Positions 1 through 9,000 of a stretch of DNA of 41,249 nucleotides are shown one piece after another. Numbering within the stretch: position 1 is the first letter of the stretch; each line of letters opens with the position of its first letter. The position numbers and the translations under genes are program-made. Source of the stretch: Bacteroidales bacterium (GTDB taxonomy: Bacteria; Bacteroidota; Bacteroidia; Bacteroidales; FEN-979). The notes beneath the pieces are model-generated. The model searched no databases. It was not told the origin of the DNA and saw nothing but the letters and a program-made list of their open reading frames with translations. The stretch covers positions 1-41,249 of the forward strand of contig JAQWBQ010000029.1 in NCBI GenBank assembly GCA_028706295.1, read 5' to 3'.

Positions 1-1549
1 TAAAGCTTCGTACGGGGATCACCTCATTGATACCGGGGAACCAGTTTGGAAGGTCGGCCGCGTAAGTGCAGGTACGGGTCGGATCGATCTGCTGCTGAAG
101 CTGAATAAATGTTTGCGCGATCCGTTTACCAAAACTGTTGGTTTGCAGGTATCCTTCTTCATTGCCGATCGACCACATAAAGACCGACGGGTGGTTCCGG
201 TCGCGAAGGAGTAACCGTTTGAACTGGTCGATATACTCGGGGCTGCTGTTCAACAACCTTTGTTCATCAAGAACCAGCATTCCCAGGCTGTCGCAGGCAT
301 CCAGCAGCTCGGGGGCAGGTGCGTGATGGCTTGTGCGATAGGCGTTCACCCCCATCTTTTTCAACAATCCTATTCTGTAATACTGAAGGTAATCGGGAAG
401 CGCCGCGCCGACTCCGGCATGATCCTGGTGACAATTCACCCCGAATAACTTCATGTTCTTCCCATTGAGAAAAAAACCGGAATCCGCATCAACCCGGATA
501 TCCCTGATGCCAAACCGGATGGTCATGCTGTCAACCGGTCCGAAGCCGGATTTGACGGTCACACTAAGCCGGTAAAGATAAGGATCGTCGGGGCTCCACA
601 GTCGGGGATTTTCTATCTGCAAGCGCCGGCGGATGAATTTCGTGGCTTGAAGGGATACCGCTTCGGGCCCCAGGTTGGTCAGTGCGACCACTTTACCATT
701 CCGGTCGCGGATTTTGGCATTGATCTCCACCGGCGAAGTACCGTCAAACCTGTTGACAGGAGGCGGCGTCAGTGAGAAAGGCTGATCGGGAAAGGGATAC
801 TGGTTTTTAAGAGTCGTTTCGACCAGAATGTACCCGGTTCCATCTTTAATACCCGATTGTACAAAAATCCCGTTTTCAGCAATGTGCAGGTTATCGGTTG
901 AAACAAGCCATGCATGACGGTAGATGCCTGCCCCTTCATAAAACCATCCTTCATATTGTGTAGCATCCACGCGTACAACCAGTACATTGGGATTGTGAAA
1001 ATCAATATAATCGGTTATATCCCAGGTAATCCCGACATAACCGCTTTCGTTGGTACCCAGATAAAATCCGTTTAACCAGAATTTGGCATCGCGAAAAACC
1101 CCGTCGAATCTGACAAAGAATCGCCTTCCCGAGTCGGAAGCTGCAAGATCGAACGACTTCCGGTACCAGCCAATCGAGGTTTCAGGAAACAGTCCTCCAA
1201 CAGGTTTAAATCCGTGGGAAACCACATCCGGGTTATCGGATTTCACAAAGGGTAATTCCACAGCCCAGTCGTGCGGTAAATTTATCTTACGCCACCCTGA
1301 ATCGTCGAATTTCCGTCCAATCGCACAATCCTCCGCTTTCCCGGATTTTGCGTAAATGTTCGCAATTGAATAGTTGAAATCCTTCGATGGATCGGCTGCG
1401 TGGCCCAGGTGAAAACGCCAGCCGGTGTCGATCGGTATCTGCTGTCGTACCGGAAGTTTCTGTCCATTGAGAACCAGTGGGGAAACACCGGCAACCAACA
1501 TGAGAATTAAAAATCCCACAATTCCTGAAAAGGCTTTTCGATGCTGCAT
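1..1549 (-). CDS. Glycoside hydrolase family 2 protein (beta-galactosidase type), C-terminus beyond window
   Basis: An open frame of 516 complete codons runs from ATG at 1549 off the left edge with no stop. Residues 1-29 form a signal peptide (hydrophobic core GIVGFLILMLVAG), so the protein is exported. The order is that of GH2: an N-terminal sugar-binding jelly roll (about 45-230, with LPHDWAVE and GWYRKSF), an immunoglobulin-like middle domain, then the start of the TIM barrel (GVNCHQDH, YRTSHHAPAPELLDACD, LGMLVLDE). NHPSVFMWSIGNEE carries the GH2 acid/base glutamate at about residue 464. The nucleophile would lie outside the window. The family hydrolyses beta-galactosides, beta-glucuronides or beta-mannosides; the exact substrate cannot be told. 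It lies 31 nt downstream of the DUF3788 gene on the same strand. Confidence 0.9.
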   Translation of the reverse strand, partial: MQHRKAFSGIVGFLILMLVAGVSPLVLNGQKLPVRQQIPIDTGWRFHLGHAADPSKDFNYSIANIYAKSGKAEDCAIGRKFDDSGWRKINLPHDWAVELPFVKSDNPDVVSHGFKPVGGLFPETSIGWYRKSFDLAASDSGRRFFVRFDGVFRDAKFWLNGFYLGTNESGYVGITWDITDYIDFHNPNVLVVRVDATQYEGWFYEGAGIYRHAWLVSTDNLHIAENGIFVQSGIKDGTGYILVETTLKNQYPFPDQPFSLTPPPVNRFDGTSPVEINAKIRDRNGKVVALTNLGPEAVSLQATKFIRRRLQIENPRLWSPDDPYLYRLSVTVKSGFGPVDSMTIRFGIRDIRVDADSGFFLNGKNMKLFGVNCHQDHAGVGAALPDYLQYYRIGLLKKMGVNAYRTSHHAPAPELLDACDSLGMLVLDEQRLLNSSPEYIDQFKRLLLRDRNHPSVFMWSIGNEEGYLQTNSFGKRIAQTFIQLQQQIDPTRTCTYAADLPNWFPGINEVIPVRSF

Positions 1550-1580
1550 TTGTCAATAATTATTGGTAGTTGAATACAAC

Positions 1581-1997
1581 TCATGATACTTTTATATCGA
1601 TCAGTAACCTGATGTCGGGTAGGATCTCCGGTCCCCTGACCTCGATCCGGATCCCCCTGCCCTCTGCATACTCACGGGCAGACGAAAGTTCGTTTTTTAT
1701 CTCGTTACAGACCTTGCTTTCGAGTATTTTCCCGTACACTTTTTGCCCGAAGACAAAAGCCACCTTGAAATAGCTATCCCGTGGTAATAGATAGATGATG
1801 ACCCTTTTTTTATCCTTCATCCGGAAACTCCAGCCATATTTTGGACCGGGATAGCTCCAGTCCGCCATGACTGCAGGGTAAACGCTTTTAACATAATCAC
1901 CGATCTCCACCCAATACGGATAGGTTTCCTTCAGGGCACCCGCCAACGACCCTTCATCAGGTTTCATGTTTTTGTCGGTAAAAATGCTTATATCCAT
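1581..1997 (-). CDS. DUF3788 family protein
   Basis: 138 codons from ATG at 1997. The sequence matches the DUF3788 family as I recall it: an N-terminal stretch ending in YPYWVEIGDYV, the aromatic core WSYPGPKYGWSFRMKDKKR, a hydrophobic strand VIIYLLPRDSYFKVAFVFG and a helical C-terminus. The family is small, soluble and uncharacterised, and is common in Bacteroidota and Firmicutes. There is no signal peptide or membrane segment. The word array at 2004-2201 ends 7 nt upstream of the start codon, so any promoter must lie within or beyond the array. The DUF1801 gene precedes it on the same strand. Function unknown. Confidence 0.75.
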   Translation of the reverse strand: MDISIFTDKNMKPDEGSLAGALKETYPYWVEIGDYVKSVYPAVMADWSYPGPKYGWSFRMKDKKRVIIYLLPRDSYFKVAFVFGQKVYGKILESKVCNEIKNELSSAREYAEGRGIRIEVRGPEILPDIRLLIDIKVS

Positions 1998-2003
1998 ACA
2001 GTT

Positions 2004-2201
2004 GTTTCGCGTTTCGCGTTTTGCGTTTCGCGTTTCAGAGTTTCAGGGTTTCAGAGTTTCAGGGTTCAAGGATTAAAATTTTTCATTTTCACATCAGCAC
2101 ATTCTCAAATCTTCAAATCCTCAAATCGTTTTCTGTTTTCCGTTTTCCGTTTTCAACTTTCCATTGTCCATTGTCCATTCTTGTCCGCTCTTCGTCTAAC
2201 T
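2004..2201. repeat. Word-repeat array A (intergenic, 7- and 8-nt phase)
   Basis: This array fills the gap between two minus-strand genes. From 2004 it reads gtttcgc, gtttcgc, gttttgc, gtttcgc; then octamers gtttcaga and gtttcagg alternating from 2032 to about 2071; then octamers of the cttcaaat type near 2105-2127; then a heptad run gttttct, gttttcc, gttttcc, gttttca, actttcc, attgtcc, attgtcc. Its right end (2183-2201) is the reverse complement of a 19-mer in the array at 25145-25196. It overlaps the TAG stop of the DUF1801 gene at 2196-2198. Confidence 0.8.
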
Positions 2202-2660
2202 TTTCCTTCTCAAAAACTTCTCCTCATAGGTCTTGATCCAGTCTTCCACTGATATTTTCGCCACAAGTTCCCCGATCAGTTCATAGGGGATATCTCCACT
2301 TTTTCTGAACCGGATGCAACTTTTCCCAACATTCGGTTTTTTGCCGTTCCGCATGGTAACCGCATCGATAAACCAATCGTAAAGAGCCTGATCGGCATAC
2401 ATCCCCATGTGATAGAACGAAATGTCATTTTTTTGTGAGGCAAATCCCATGAAAGGAAGGGATACGTTCGGATCACATTGGTATCCCTGGGGATAAATTG
2501 ACTTCGGCACTACGTAGCCGGGCATGCCATAACCCATCTCTTCCTTGAAACCTTCCGGAAGATTATCAAGAATCGTATTCCTTAGTTTCACCAGGGCTTC
2601 TTTCCGATCCTCCGGAACCTCGGCCATATATTCGTCGACTGTTTTTGCTGTTGATTTCAT
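2196..2660 (-). CDS. DUF1801 domain protein (YdhG-like)
   Basis: 154 codons from ATG at 2660. Family signs are the N-terminal helix TVDEYMAEVPEDRKEALVKL, the segment EEMGYGMPGYVV, the core strands FASQKNDISFYHMGMY, and KSCIRFRKSGDIPYELI near the C-terminus. DUF1801 proteins are small cytosolic proteins of unknown role, structurally related to iron-chaperone/frataxin-like folds in some annotations. There is no signal peptide. The final codon and TAG stop lie in the edge of word array A. The gene starts about 70 nt downstream, on the same strand, of a degraded methylase fragment. Confidence 0.8.
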   Translation of the reverse strand: MKSTAKTVDEYMAEVPEDRKEALVKLRNTILDNLPEGFKEEMGYGMPGYVVPKSIYPQGYQCDPNVSLPFMGFASQKNDISFYHMGMYADQALYDWFIDAVTMRNGKKPNVGKSCIRFRKSGDIPYELIGELVAKISVEDWIKTYEEKFLRRKS

Positions 2661-2730
2661 GAATGGGTTGATTTGATGGATGTGTAAATTCAGGAACGGT
2701 CAGTTTGATCGCCTCGGCCGGGAAAGTATA

Positions 2731-2946
2731 CTTACGGGTTGCCGGATCGTATTCGCTCAAAAACGTCTCATAGAAATGAACGACCGGATCTTCCCCTCTC
2801 CCTGCCCGATAATACTGATGGAGGATGTTATTTACATTGGTCGCGTTAAGCACTTCGGCAATATCATCAACCATCACCTCCATGTGTGGTGGCGCATCAC
2901 CCTGCGAAGCGGTGGCATAAATGGCTTTCAGATAATTCGAAATCAT
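2731..2946 (-). pseudogene. Relic of a type ISP/IIG restriction-modification DNA methylase (N-6 adenine methylase)
   Basis: The frame from ATG at 2946 gives about 72 residues with the pattern MVDDIAEVLNATNVNNIL followed by GEDPVVHFYETFLSEYDP and ATRK. This matches the segment just before the methylase motif in large single-chain R-M enzymes, where the family reads DPVVHFYE-FL--YDP-LR--RGVYYTP. Here the match stops at ATRK: the YYTP motif and all catalytic motifs are missing, and the frame then runs out of register into the DUF1801 gene. A TGA at 2989-2991 interrupts the frame upstream. I read it as a leftover of a deleted R-M gene. Similarity was judged by eye. Confidence 0.55.
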
Positions 2947-3078
2947 TTCAGGATCAATAATAAGAATACGGGGCGGAATGCAATGAAATCATGTAGCCAA
3001 GGTACGAAAATTCCGCGAATGATTGGTAATGTAACCTGCTGCACGATTGTCGCTATTTCCCGGCAAAATGATTTTCAT

Positions 3079-3086
3079 TATTTTTG
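3079..3086 (+). promoter_or_regulatory. Candidate -7 promoter box (TAnnTTTG) for the DUF1338 gene
   Basis: TATTTTTG matches the Bacteroidota -7 consensus TAnnTTTG. It would give a leader of about 50 nt before the ATG at 3144. No clear -33 TTG lies 19-21 nt upstream, so this is a partial match. Confidence 0.35.
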
Positions 3087-3102
3087 ATGAAATTTTTAAA
3101 AC

Positions 3103-3116
3103 TGTGACAGTTCACC
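3103..3116. promoter_or_regulatory. Small dyad TGTGA-N4-TCACC, possible Crp/Fnr-type operator
   Basis: TGTGA CAGT TCACC is a near-perfect inverted repeat with the 4-nt spacer of Fnr-type sites. It lies just downstream of the candidate start point of the DUF1338 gene. A binding role is inferred only from shape and spacing. Confidence 0.25.
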
Positions 3117-3143
3117 AAATTGAAACAATTAACCTGAAATTAT

Positions 3144-3950
3144 ATGTACCATCAAGATATTTTTAAACGACTCTGGGATATCTATACCACCCAGAATCCT
3201 TCGACGAAGAAGGTATACGATCTCTTTGTTGCTGAAGGCGAAACGGTAATCAACGATCACATTGCTTTCCGTACGTTCGGGCACCCCCTGATCGGGATCG
3301 ACCAGCTTTTAAAGGTTTTCCTTGCTAGCGGGTACGAATTCAAGGGAGATTACCATTTTGAATCGAAGAAGCTATATGCCAAACACTTTGAACATTCCGC
3401 TGATCCGGATGCCCCGCGGGTTTTCATCAGTGAGCTGAAAGTTGAGGAATTCAGTCCGTTTTTACAGGAAACCGTTAAAAAATGGGTGAACACGATTCCC
3501 GCTGCCATGCTCAATTCGGATGATCTTATCTTTTCCGGTAATCAGTCAGGCGCTCCATCTTTCGGTGTCTATGAAAAGCTCAGACAGGAATCGGAATATG
3601 CAGGCTGGCTGTACGTCAATGGTTTCTGCGCCAACCATTTCACGGTTAGTGTGAACCGGCTGAAAAAGTACGACACGATTCATAAGGTTAACGAATTTCT
3701 GAAAAACCATGGATTTCTGATCAACGACGGTGGCGGCGAGGTTCAGGGAACGCCGGAAGAGTTGCTGGAGCAATCGAGCATCAAGGCCGGGATGGTGAAA
3801 TTCAGATTCCTGGAAGGGGATTATGAAATTCCCGGCTGTTATTACGAATTCGCCAAACGGTATCCCGAATCGGATGGCAAACTATATAGTGGGTTTATTG
3901 CCAAGTCGGCCGACAAGATCTTTGAATCGACCAATTTTTACAAGAAATAA
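3144..3950 (+). CDS. DUF1338 / 2-oxoadipate dioxygenase-decarboxylase (HglS-like) family protein
   Basis: 268 codons from ATG at 3144. The protein has the DUF1338 pattern: NDHIAFRTFG near the N-terminus, CANHFTVSVNRL in the middle and PGCYYEFAKRYPE near the C-terminus. HglS-type enzymes bind one metal through two histidines and a glutamate; the likely ligands here are His39, His165 and Glu235. Characterised HglS uses oxygen to convert 2-oxoadipate to D-2-hydroxyglutarate in lysine breakdown. This is a short bacterial version (HglS itself is over 400 residues), so the substrate may differ. It is cytosolic, with no signal peptide. A YdiJ-like oxidoreductase, whose family oxidises D-2-hydroxyglutarate, lies one gene downstream. 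Confidence 0.8.
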   Translation: MYHQDIFKRLWDIYTTQNPSTKKVYDLFVAEGETVINDHIAFRTFGHPLIGIDQLLKVFLASGYEFKGDYHFESKKLYAKHFEHSADPDAPRVFISELKVEEFSPFLQETVKKWVNTIPAAMLNSDDLIFSGNQSGAPSFGVYEKLRQESEYAGWLYVNGFCANHFTVSVNRLKKYDTIHKVNEFLKNHGFLINDGGGEVQGTPEELLEQSSIKAGMVKFRFLEGDYEIPGCYYEFAKRYPESDGKLYSGFIAKSADKIFESTNFYKK

Positions 3951-4086
3951 TTGATCCTGCTCCGAAAAACAGATATTAATGAATTGTATCCTGTCTGAAA
4001 AAAGGCATGTAACTGATTGCAAAAACGCTTCGAATTCAGTCAGCGTCCTGTTTTTCGTGAAAATTGGTTTTGGGAACAAACTCTTG

Positions 4087-5736
4087 ATGCCGGTTTTTAA
4101 CCGGAAACCCGGTTGCGGTTTCGCTTGCGTTTTCACATCCATCCTGTCGTTGTGGATCCTCACCGGTTCCTGTACGCAGGGCAGGCAGTTTACCCGGGAA
4201 GCTTTTACGGCGTTACCGAAGCCTGGCATCATCCATTCAACCATCGTTTGCCGGAGCGATCACTCCCGGTCCTATGCACTGCTGATCCCCGGAAGCTTCG
4301 CCGATTATCCGACTGCGTTGAAAACGCCGGATTATGATACCGCAAGGGTACCACTGTTCCCGCTGATCATCGCCTTTGATCCGCACGGGGCCGGTTCACT
4401 GCCACTTGAGCGGTATAAGTCGCTGTCCGAACGGTTCGGCTATCTGATGGTGGGTTCCAACGACATAAAAAATGGTTTGCCGGTCGACACGACGCAGAAA
4501 ATTATCAGGACCCTTGTTCAGGAAATCGTTACGACTTATCCGGTCGACACCGGCAGGGTTTACCTGATGGGATTTTCGGGTGGCGCACGGGTGGCGTCGC
4601 TTACCGGCCTCTACTTTCTTAAAGTACGCGGTGTGATTGGTTGTGGAGCCGGTTTTTCGGGAAACGGATATGCCCCGCCATTTCAATTCGATTATTACGG
4701 GATGGCCGGATGGGGGGACTTCAATGTCGGGGAGTTATTGTCGCTTGAAAAGCCCCTGCGTGAAGCGGGATTCCGTCATCATATCGCTACCTGGCCGGGA
4801 ATTCACGAATGGCCGCCAGAAGAAGAGATGGAAAAGGCTTTCCGCTGGATCACTACGAATGCCATGCGCGACCGACAGATTCTTCCCGACACAGCCCTTA
4901 CGAACCTCATTGCCCGTGAATCGGATCTGGAAATATCGACGAACCTCCGGAAAGAATATCTGCCGGATGCCCTGGCTGTCTGCCGGTTTGCCCTGTCGTG
5001 CCTTCACGACCTGTCGCCGCTCTCATCCTTTACCCAATTCATGGATTCCATCACCCACAGTTCGCTTTATATCCGTCAACAGCAATACAGAGAATCGTTG
5101 ATGAGGAAGGAAGAAACGGAACGGCAACAGTTGATGGATGCGGTTCTCAGTAAAGATATGGGTTGGTGGAAGGAATGGAAAGTTAATATGGCGACGAAAA
5201 ACAAAGGGGGAAGCGGGAAGGATCAAGGATCAAAGATCAAGGATCAAGGGAAAAGTGAGAAGGAGGAAGGAAGAAGGAGGAATGAAGAAAGAGAAAGTGT
5301 GCATGGGAAGGGGGAACCGGAGAACTGTGGCCGGAAAATGCCAGAGGATGTGAGCCGGGAAACACATGATGTAGATTTCTTTTTCCGTGAAGATACCCTG
5401 TATAACCGGCGGATGCTCGCATTCATGGGCCTTTACTGCTACATGCAGTCGGGCTCAGAACTGTCGAAAGGGAGCGATCCGACTGCCGCGAAGGTGATCG
5501 ATATCTACGAACTTATCGAGCCTCAAAATCCGGAAGCCAATTATTTGCGGGCACGGGTATATGCCCGGCAGGGTAAGCAGGATTTGGCACTTAAACAATT
5601 GAACATGGCCATTGTAAAAGGATTTAATGATATCGCCCGAATGGAACGCCAGGAAGAGTTTATAGCGCTGAAAAATGATCTGGAATTTAAGGATATTGAA
5701 AAACGGCTAAACAATCAAAAAGTAATAACAAGATAA
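4087..5736 (+). CDS. Exported alpha/beta-hydrolase-like protein with C-terminal TPR
   Basis: The frame opens at 3979, but I prefer ATG at 4087 because it puts the signal peptide at the N-terminus (core FACVFTSILSLWIL, then TGSC, an imperfect lipobox), giving 549 residues. An alpha/beta-hydrolase domain spans about 30-270: strand FPLIIAFDPHG, nucleophile elbow GFSGGAR with Ser164, and a late catalytic-type histidine in GIHEWP (His240). It resembles the PHB-depolymerase/dienelactone-hydrolase group. Residues 371-405 are an in-frame word-array insertion rich in Lys, Glu, Gly and Arg. The C-terminus (about 455-535) has TPR-like helices (NPEANYLRARVYARQGKQD). The substrate is unknown; a peptidase or esterase acting outside the cytoplasm is plausible. 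Confidence 0.7.
   Translation: MPVFNRKPGCGFACVFTSILSLWILTGSCTQGRQFTREAFTALPKPGIIHSTIVCRSDHSRSYALLIPGSFADYPTALKTPDYDTARVPLFPLIIAFDPHGAGSLPLERYKSLSERFGYLMVGSNDIKNGLPVDTTQKIIRTLVQEIVTTYPVDTGRVYLMGFSGGARVASLTGLYFLKVRGVIGCGAGFSGNGYAPPFQFDYYGMAGWGDFNVGELLSLEKPLREAGFRHHIATWPGIHEWPPEEEMEKAFRWITTNAMRDRQILPDTALTNLIARESDLEISTNLRKEYLPDALAVCRFALSCLHDLSPLSSFTQFMDSITHSSLYIRQQQYRESLMRKEETERQQLMDAVLSKDMGWWKEWKVNMATKNKGGSGKDQGSKIKDQGKSEKEEGRRRNEERESVHGKGEPENCGRKMPEDVSRETHDVDFFFREDTLYNRRMLAFMGLYCYMQSGSELSKGSDPTAAKVIDIYELIEPQNPEANYLRARVYARQGKQDLALKQLNMAIVKGFNDIARMERQEEFIALKNDLEFKDIEKRLNNQKVITR
5197..5301 (+). repeat. Word-repeat array B, inside a coding region and in frame
   Basis: Fifteen consecutive 7-nt words all begin with AA in one unbroken register, for example aaggatc (5218), aaggatc, aaagatc, aaggatc, aagggaa, aagtgag, aaggagg, aaggaag, aaggagg, aatgaag, aaagaga, aagtgtg. 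Total length is 105 nt, exactly 35 codons, so the frame of the hydrolase gene is kept. The peptide is charged and low in complexity, between the hydrolase domain and the TPR. Confidence 0.8.
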
Positions 5737-6087
5737 TTCAGGTGGTCTGATTAAAGGACAAATTCGAGATTGGCTTTGCCGTACTCCGCTTCGGTCCGGT
5801 TCAAATATTCAAATATAAAATACAAAATGTAAAATGCAAAACTGAGTGTAGTGAAGTACCATATTTGCGAGATAAAAAACGAATATTGTCTGATTGATCG
5901 ACTTATTATCAAAAGGCATCTGACCTGTAAAATTCGTGTATTTTCTCAGCGGTACCTCGTGTATTTTACTCTGATTATCTGGGTAAATAATATCCCGGAG
6001 GTACACAGAGAATGTTGGGAAACAAGAATGTTTGTGAAAATAGGCAGGACAGGTCGGTCATCATAGGAATTTAAGATTTTATATGCA
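5737..6087. other. 351-nt intergenic region, AT-rich
   Basis: Apart from word array C (5800-5841), I see no gene, RNA or convincing promoter. A 71-codon frame at 5851-6066 has no recognisable features and reads like noise. Confidence 0.5.
5800..5841. repeat. Word-repeat array C (intergenic)
   Basis: Six in-phase 7-nt words: ttcaaat, attcaaa, tataaaa, tacaaaa, tgtaaaa, tgcaaaa. The last word resembles the aaatgca word that opens both in-gene arrays of the next gene. Confidence 0.7.
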
Positions 6088-9000
6088 ATGAATAAAGATA
6101 ATTTCCAGGATCAGATTGAGAAACTCCGGGTCGGCTTTGAAGGAGAGATCTTTCTGGATGAAGCAAGCCGCATCCTTTATGCAACCGACGCCTCTGCCTA
6201 CCGGGAAAAACCGTTGGGAGTAGCCCGTCCCCGCCATGCCGCCGACATTTCCCGGCTGATCGCCTTCGCCCGGGAAACCGGCAACCCGTTGATCCCCCGG
6301 ACAGCCGGCACTTCGCTGGCCGGCCAGGTGGTCGGAAACGGGCTGGTGGTCGACGTGTCCCGTTATATGACCGCCATCCTTGAATTCAATGCCGAAGAAC
6401 GCTGGGTCAGGGTTCAACCGGGGGTGATCCTCGATGAGTTGAACGCCTTCGCATCCCGTCATGGCCTCTTCTTTGGACCCGAGACCAGCACCTCGAGCCG
6501 CTGCATGATGGGCGGGATGGTCGGGAACAACAGTTGCGGCGCCCATTCGATCCTCTATGGCAGCACCCGCGACCATGTGATTTCTGTTAAAGGATTTTTA
6601 AGCGATGGGTCGGAAGTTGAATTCAGGGATCTGACGTCGGAAGAATTTCAGGAAAAATGTTCCGGTGAAACCCTTGAAAACAAGATTTACCGGCAGATCC
6701 TGGAGATTCTTTCCGATCCGGTCAACCAGGAAGAGATCCGGAAGGAGTACCCCGATCCGCGGATACATCGACGGAATACGGGATATGCACTGGATTTGCT
6801 GCTGGGGATGGAACCGTTTTTTCAAGAAATGCAAAATGCAAAATGCAAAATGCAAAATGCAGATTCAGACATGAGGCATTGGCCATTAGGTATTAGGGAA
6901 AAACAATCAGGTAATCAGTCAGTCGATCAATCAATCAATCAATCAATCAGTCATTCAGTCATTCAGTCATTCAATCTGGCCAAACTCATCTCAGGTTCTG
7001 AGGGGACACTGATGTTCATGACCGAGATCAAACTGAACCTGGTGCCGTTGCCGCCCAAGGAGAAGGCGTTAATCTGTGTTCATTGCCGCACGGTAGAGGA
7101 GTCGCTCGAGGCCAACCTGGTGGCGCTGAAATACAGTCCGGGTTCGGTCGAGCTGATGGATAAGCCCATCATGGATTGCACGAAAGACAACATCACCCAG
7201 CGGCAGAACCGATTCTTCATCGAGGGGGATCCGGGCGCCATCCTGATCATTGAATTTGCCCGCGAAACCAGGGCTGAGATCATGACAATCTACCATGACC
7301 TGGTGGAGGAGATGAAATCACAGGGCCTGGGCTGCCATTACCCGATCGTTTTTCCTCCCGATTTGAAAAAAGTATGGGATCTCCGGAAAGCCGGGTTGGG
7401 CGTGCTTTCCAACTATCCTGGCGACCGGAAACCCGTGCCGGTCATCGAAGACACCGCGGTTCACCCGGAAAACCTGCCAGCGTATATCGATGAATTTAAC
7501 AAAATGATGGCCGGGCTGGGACTCGCTTGTGTGTATTACGCCCATATCGGTTCCGGAGAATTACACCTCAGACCGGTGCTTAACCTGAAAGATCCCGGTG
7601 ATGTGGAGCTTTTTCATACCGTTGCCTTTGAAACTGCCAAAATTGTCAAGAAGTTCCGGGGATCTTTGTCAGGCGAGCATGGTGATGGAAGGCTACGCGG
7701 CGAATTCATCCCCTTCATGCTGGGAGAACACAATTATGGGCTTTTCAGGGAGATCAAGTCACTGTGGGATCCGTACCATATTTTCAACCCCGGCAAGATC
7801 ACTGATACGCCAAAAATGAATACCAGCCTGCGGTTTGAGCCCGGTAAGCCTGCCCGGGAGATCGCGACGGTTTTCGATTTCTCGCATAATCACGGTATTC
7901 TCCTTGCGGCGGAGCAGTGCAACGGTTCGGGCGACTGCCGCAATACCGTCATCACCGGACGGTGGATGTGTCCGTCGTACATGGCTGCCAAAGAGGAGAA
8001 CACCACCACACGGGCGCGGGCGAACATCCTCAGGGAATTCCTTACGAATTCCTCTAAAGAAAATCCTTTTGATCACAGGGAGATCTATGATGTGATGGAC
8101 CTTTGCCTGTCGTGCAAGGCCTGCAAGGCTGAATGCCCGTCGAATGTCGACATTGCCAAACTTAAAGCCGAATTCCTCCAGCATTACTACGATGCGAATG
8201 GCATTCCGCTCCGGTCGGGGCTTATCGCCAATATCACCTCCATCAATAAACTTGGAAGCATTGTTCCCGGTCTTTTCAACTTTTTCCAGAAGAACCGGTT
8301 TTTCTCAGGAATTACAAAAAATACTCTTGGCTTTGCCCAAAAACGCGACATTCCCCTGCTCTATTCGACAACGCTTAGGGCATGGGCTGCAAGACACGAC
8401 CAGGAATTGAATCAGCGAAACAAGGAGGTGAAAGCCACTTTTCAAGAGAACGCCGGTGCAGGAGCGGAACCGGAAAGTTCAAAGCTGGATTTGACGGTTT
8501 ACTTATTTGCCGACGAGTTCACGAATTTCAATGATGTAGAGATTGGCATTAAAGCCATCAAACTGCTGAATGCTTTGGGCTACCGCGTCATCATCCCCGA
8601 TCATGAAGAGAGCGGGCGGACGTTTCTGTCGAAAGGATTGATCCGGAAAGCGAAAAAGCTGGCCAATGCCAACGTTTCAAAGCTAAAGGACATGATAACC
8701 GCGGATACCCCACTAATCGGCATCGAACCCTCGGCCATTCTCACCTTCCGCGACGAATACCCCGATCTGGTCGATCCCGAACTGAAGGAAGCAGCCCTGA
8801 ACCTGGCAAAGCATGCAGTGATGTTTGATGAGTTTGTGGTGAATGAAATGCAAAATGCAAATATCAAATTCAAAGATCACTCAATCACTCAATCAATCAG
8901 TCAATCAATCAATCAGTCAACCAATCAATCAATCATTCATTCAGTCAATCAGTCAATCAATCAATTCTTCACCGACAAACCGTTAAAGATCCTCCTCCAC

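Noticed and set aside
1-1549. Possible frameshifted or broken GH2 gene
   Set aside because: Reading the minus strand from 1549 gives one unbroken frame of 516 codons to the edge; the gene is only cut by the window.
5851-6066. 71-codon open frame before the YdiJ-like gene
   Set aside because: No signal, domain or start context; it is AT-rich intergenic sequence next to a word array.
6829-6969. Intein or mobile intron inside the YdiJ-like gene
   Set aside because: The insert is only 47 codons, has no splicing or endonuclease motif, and its words occur between genes elsewhere in the window.
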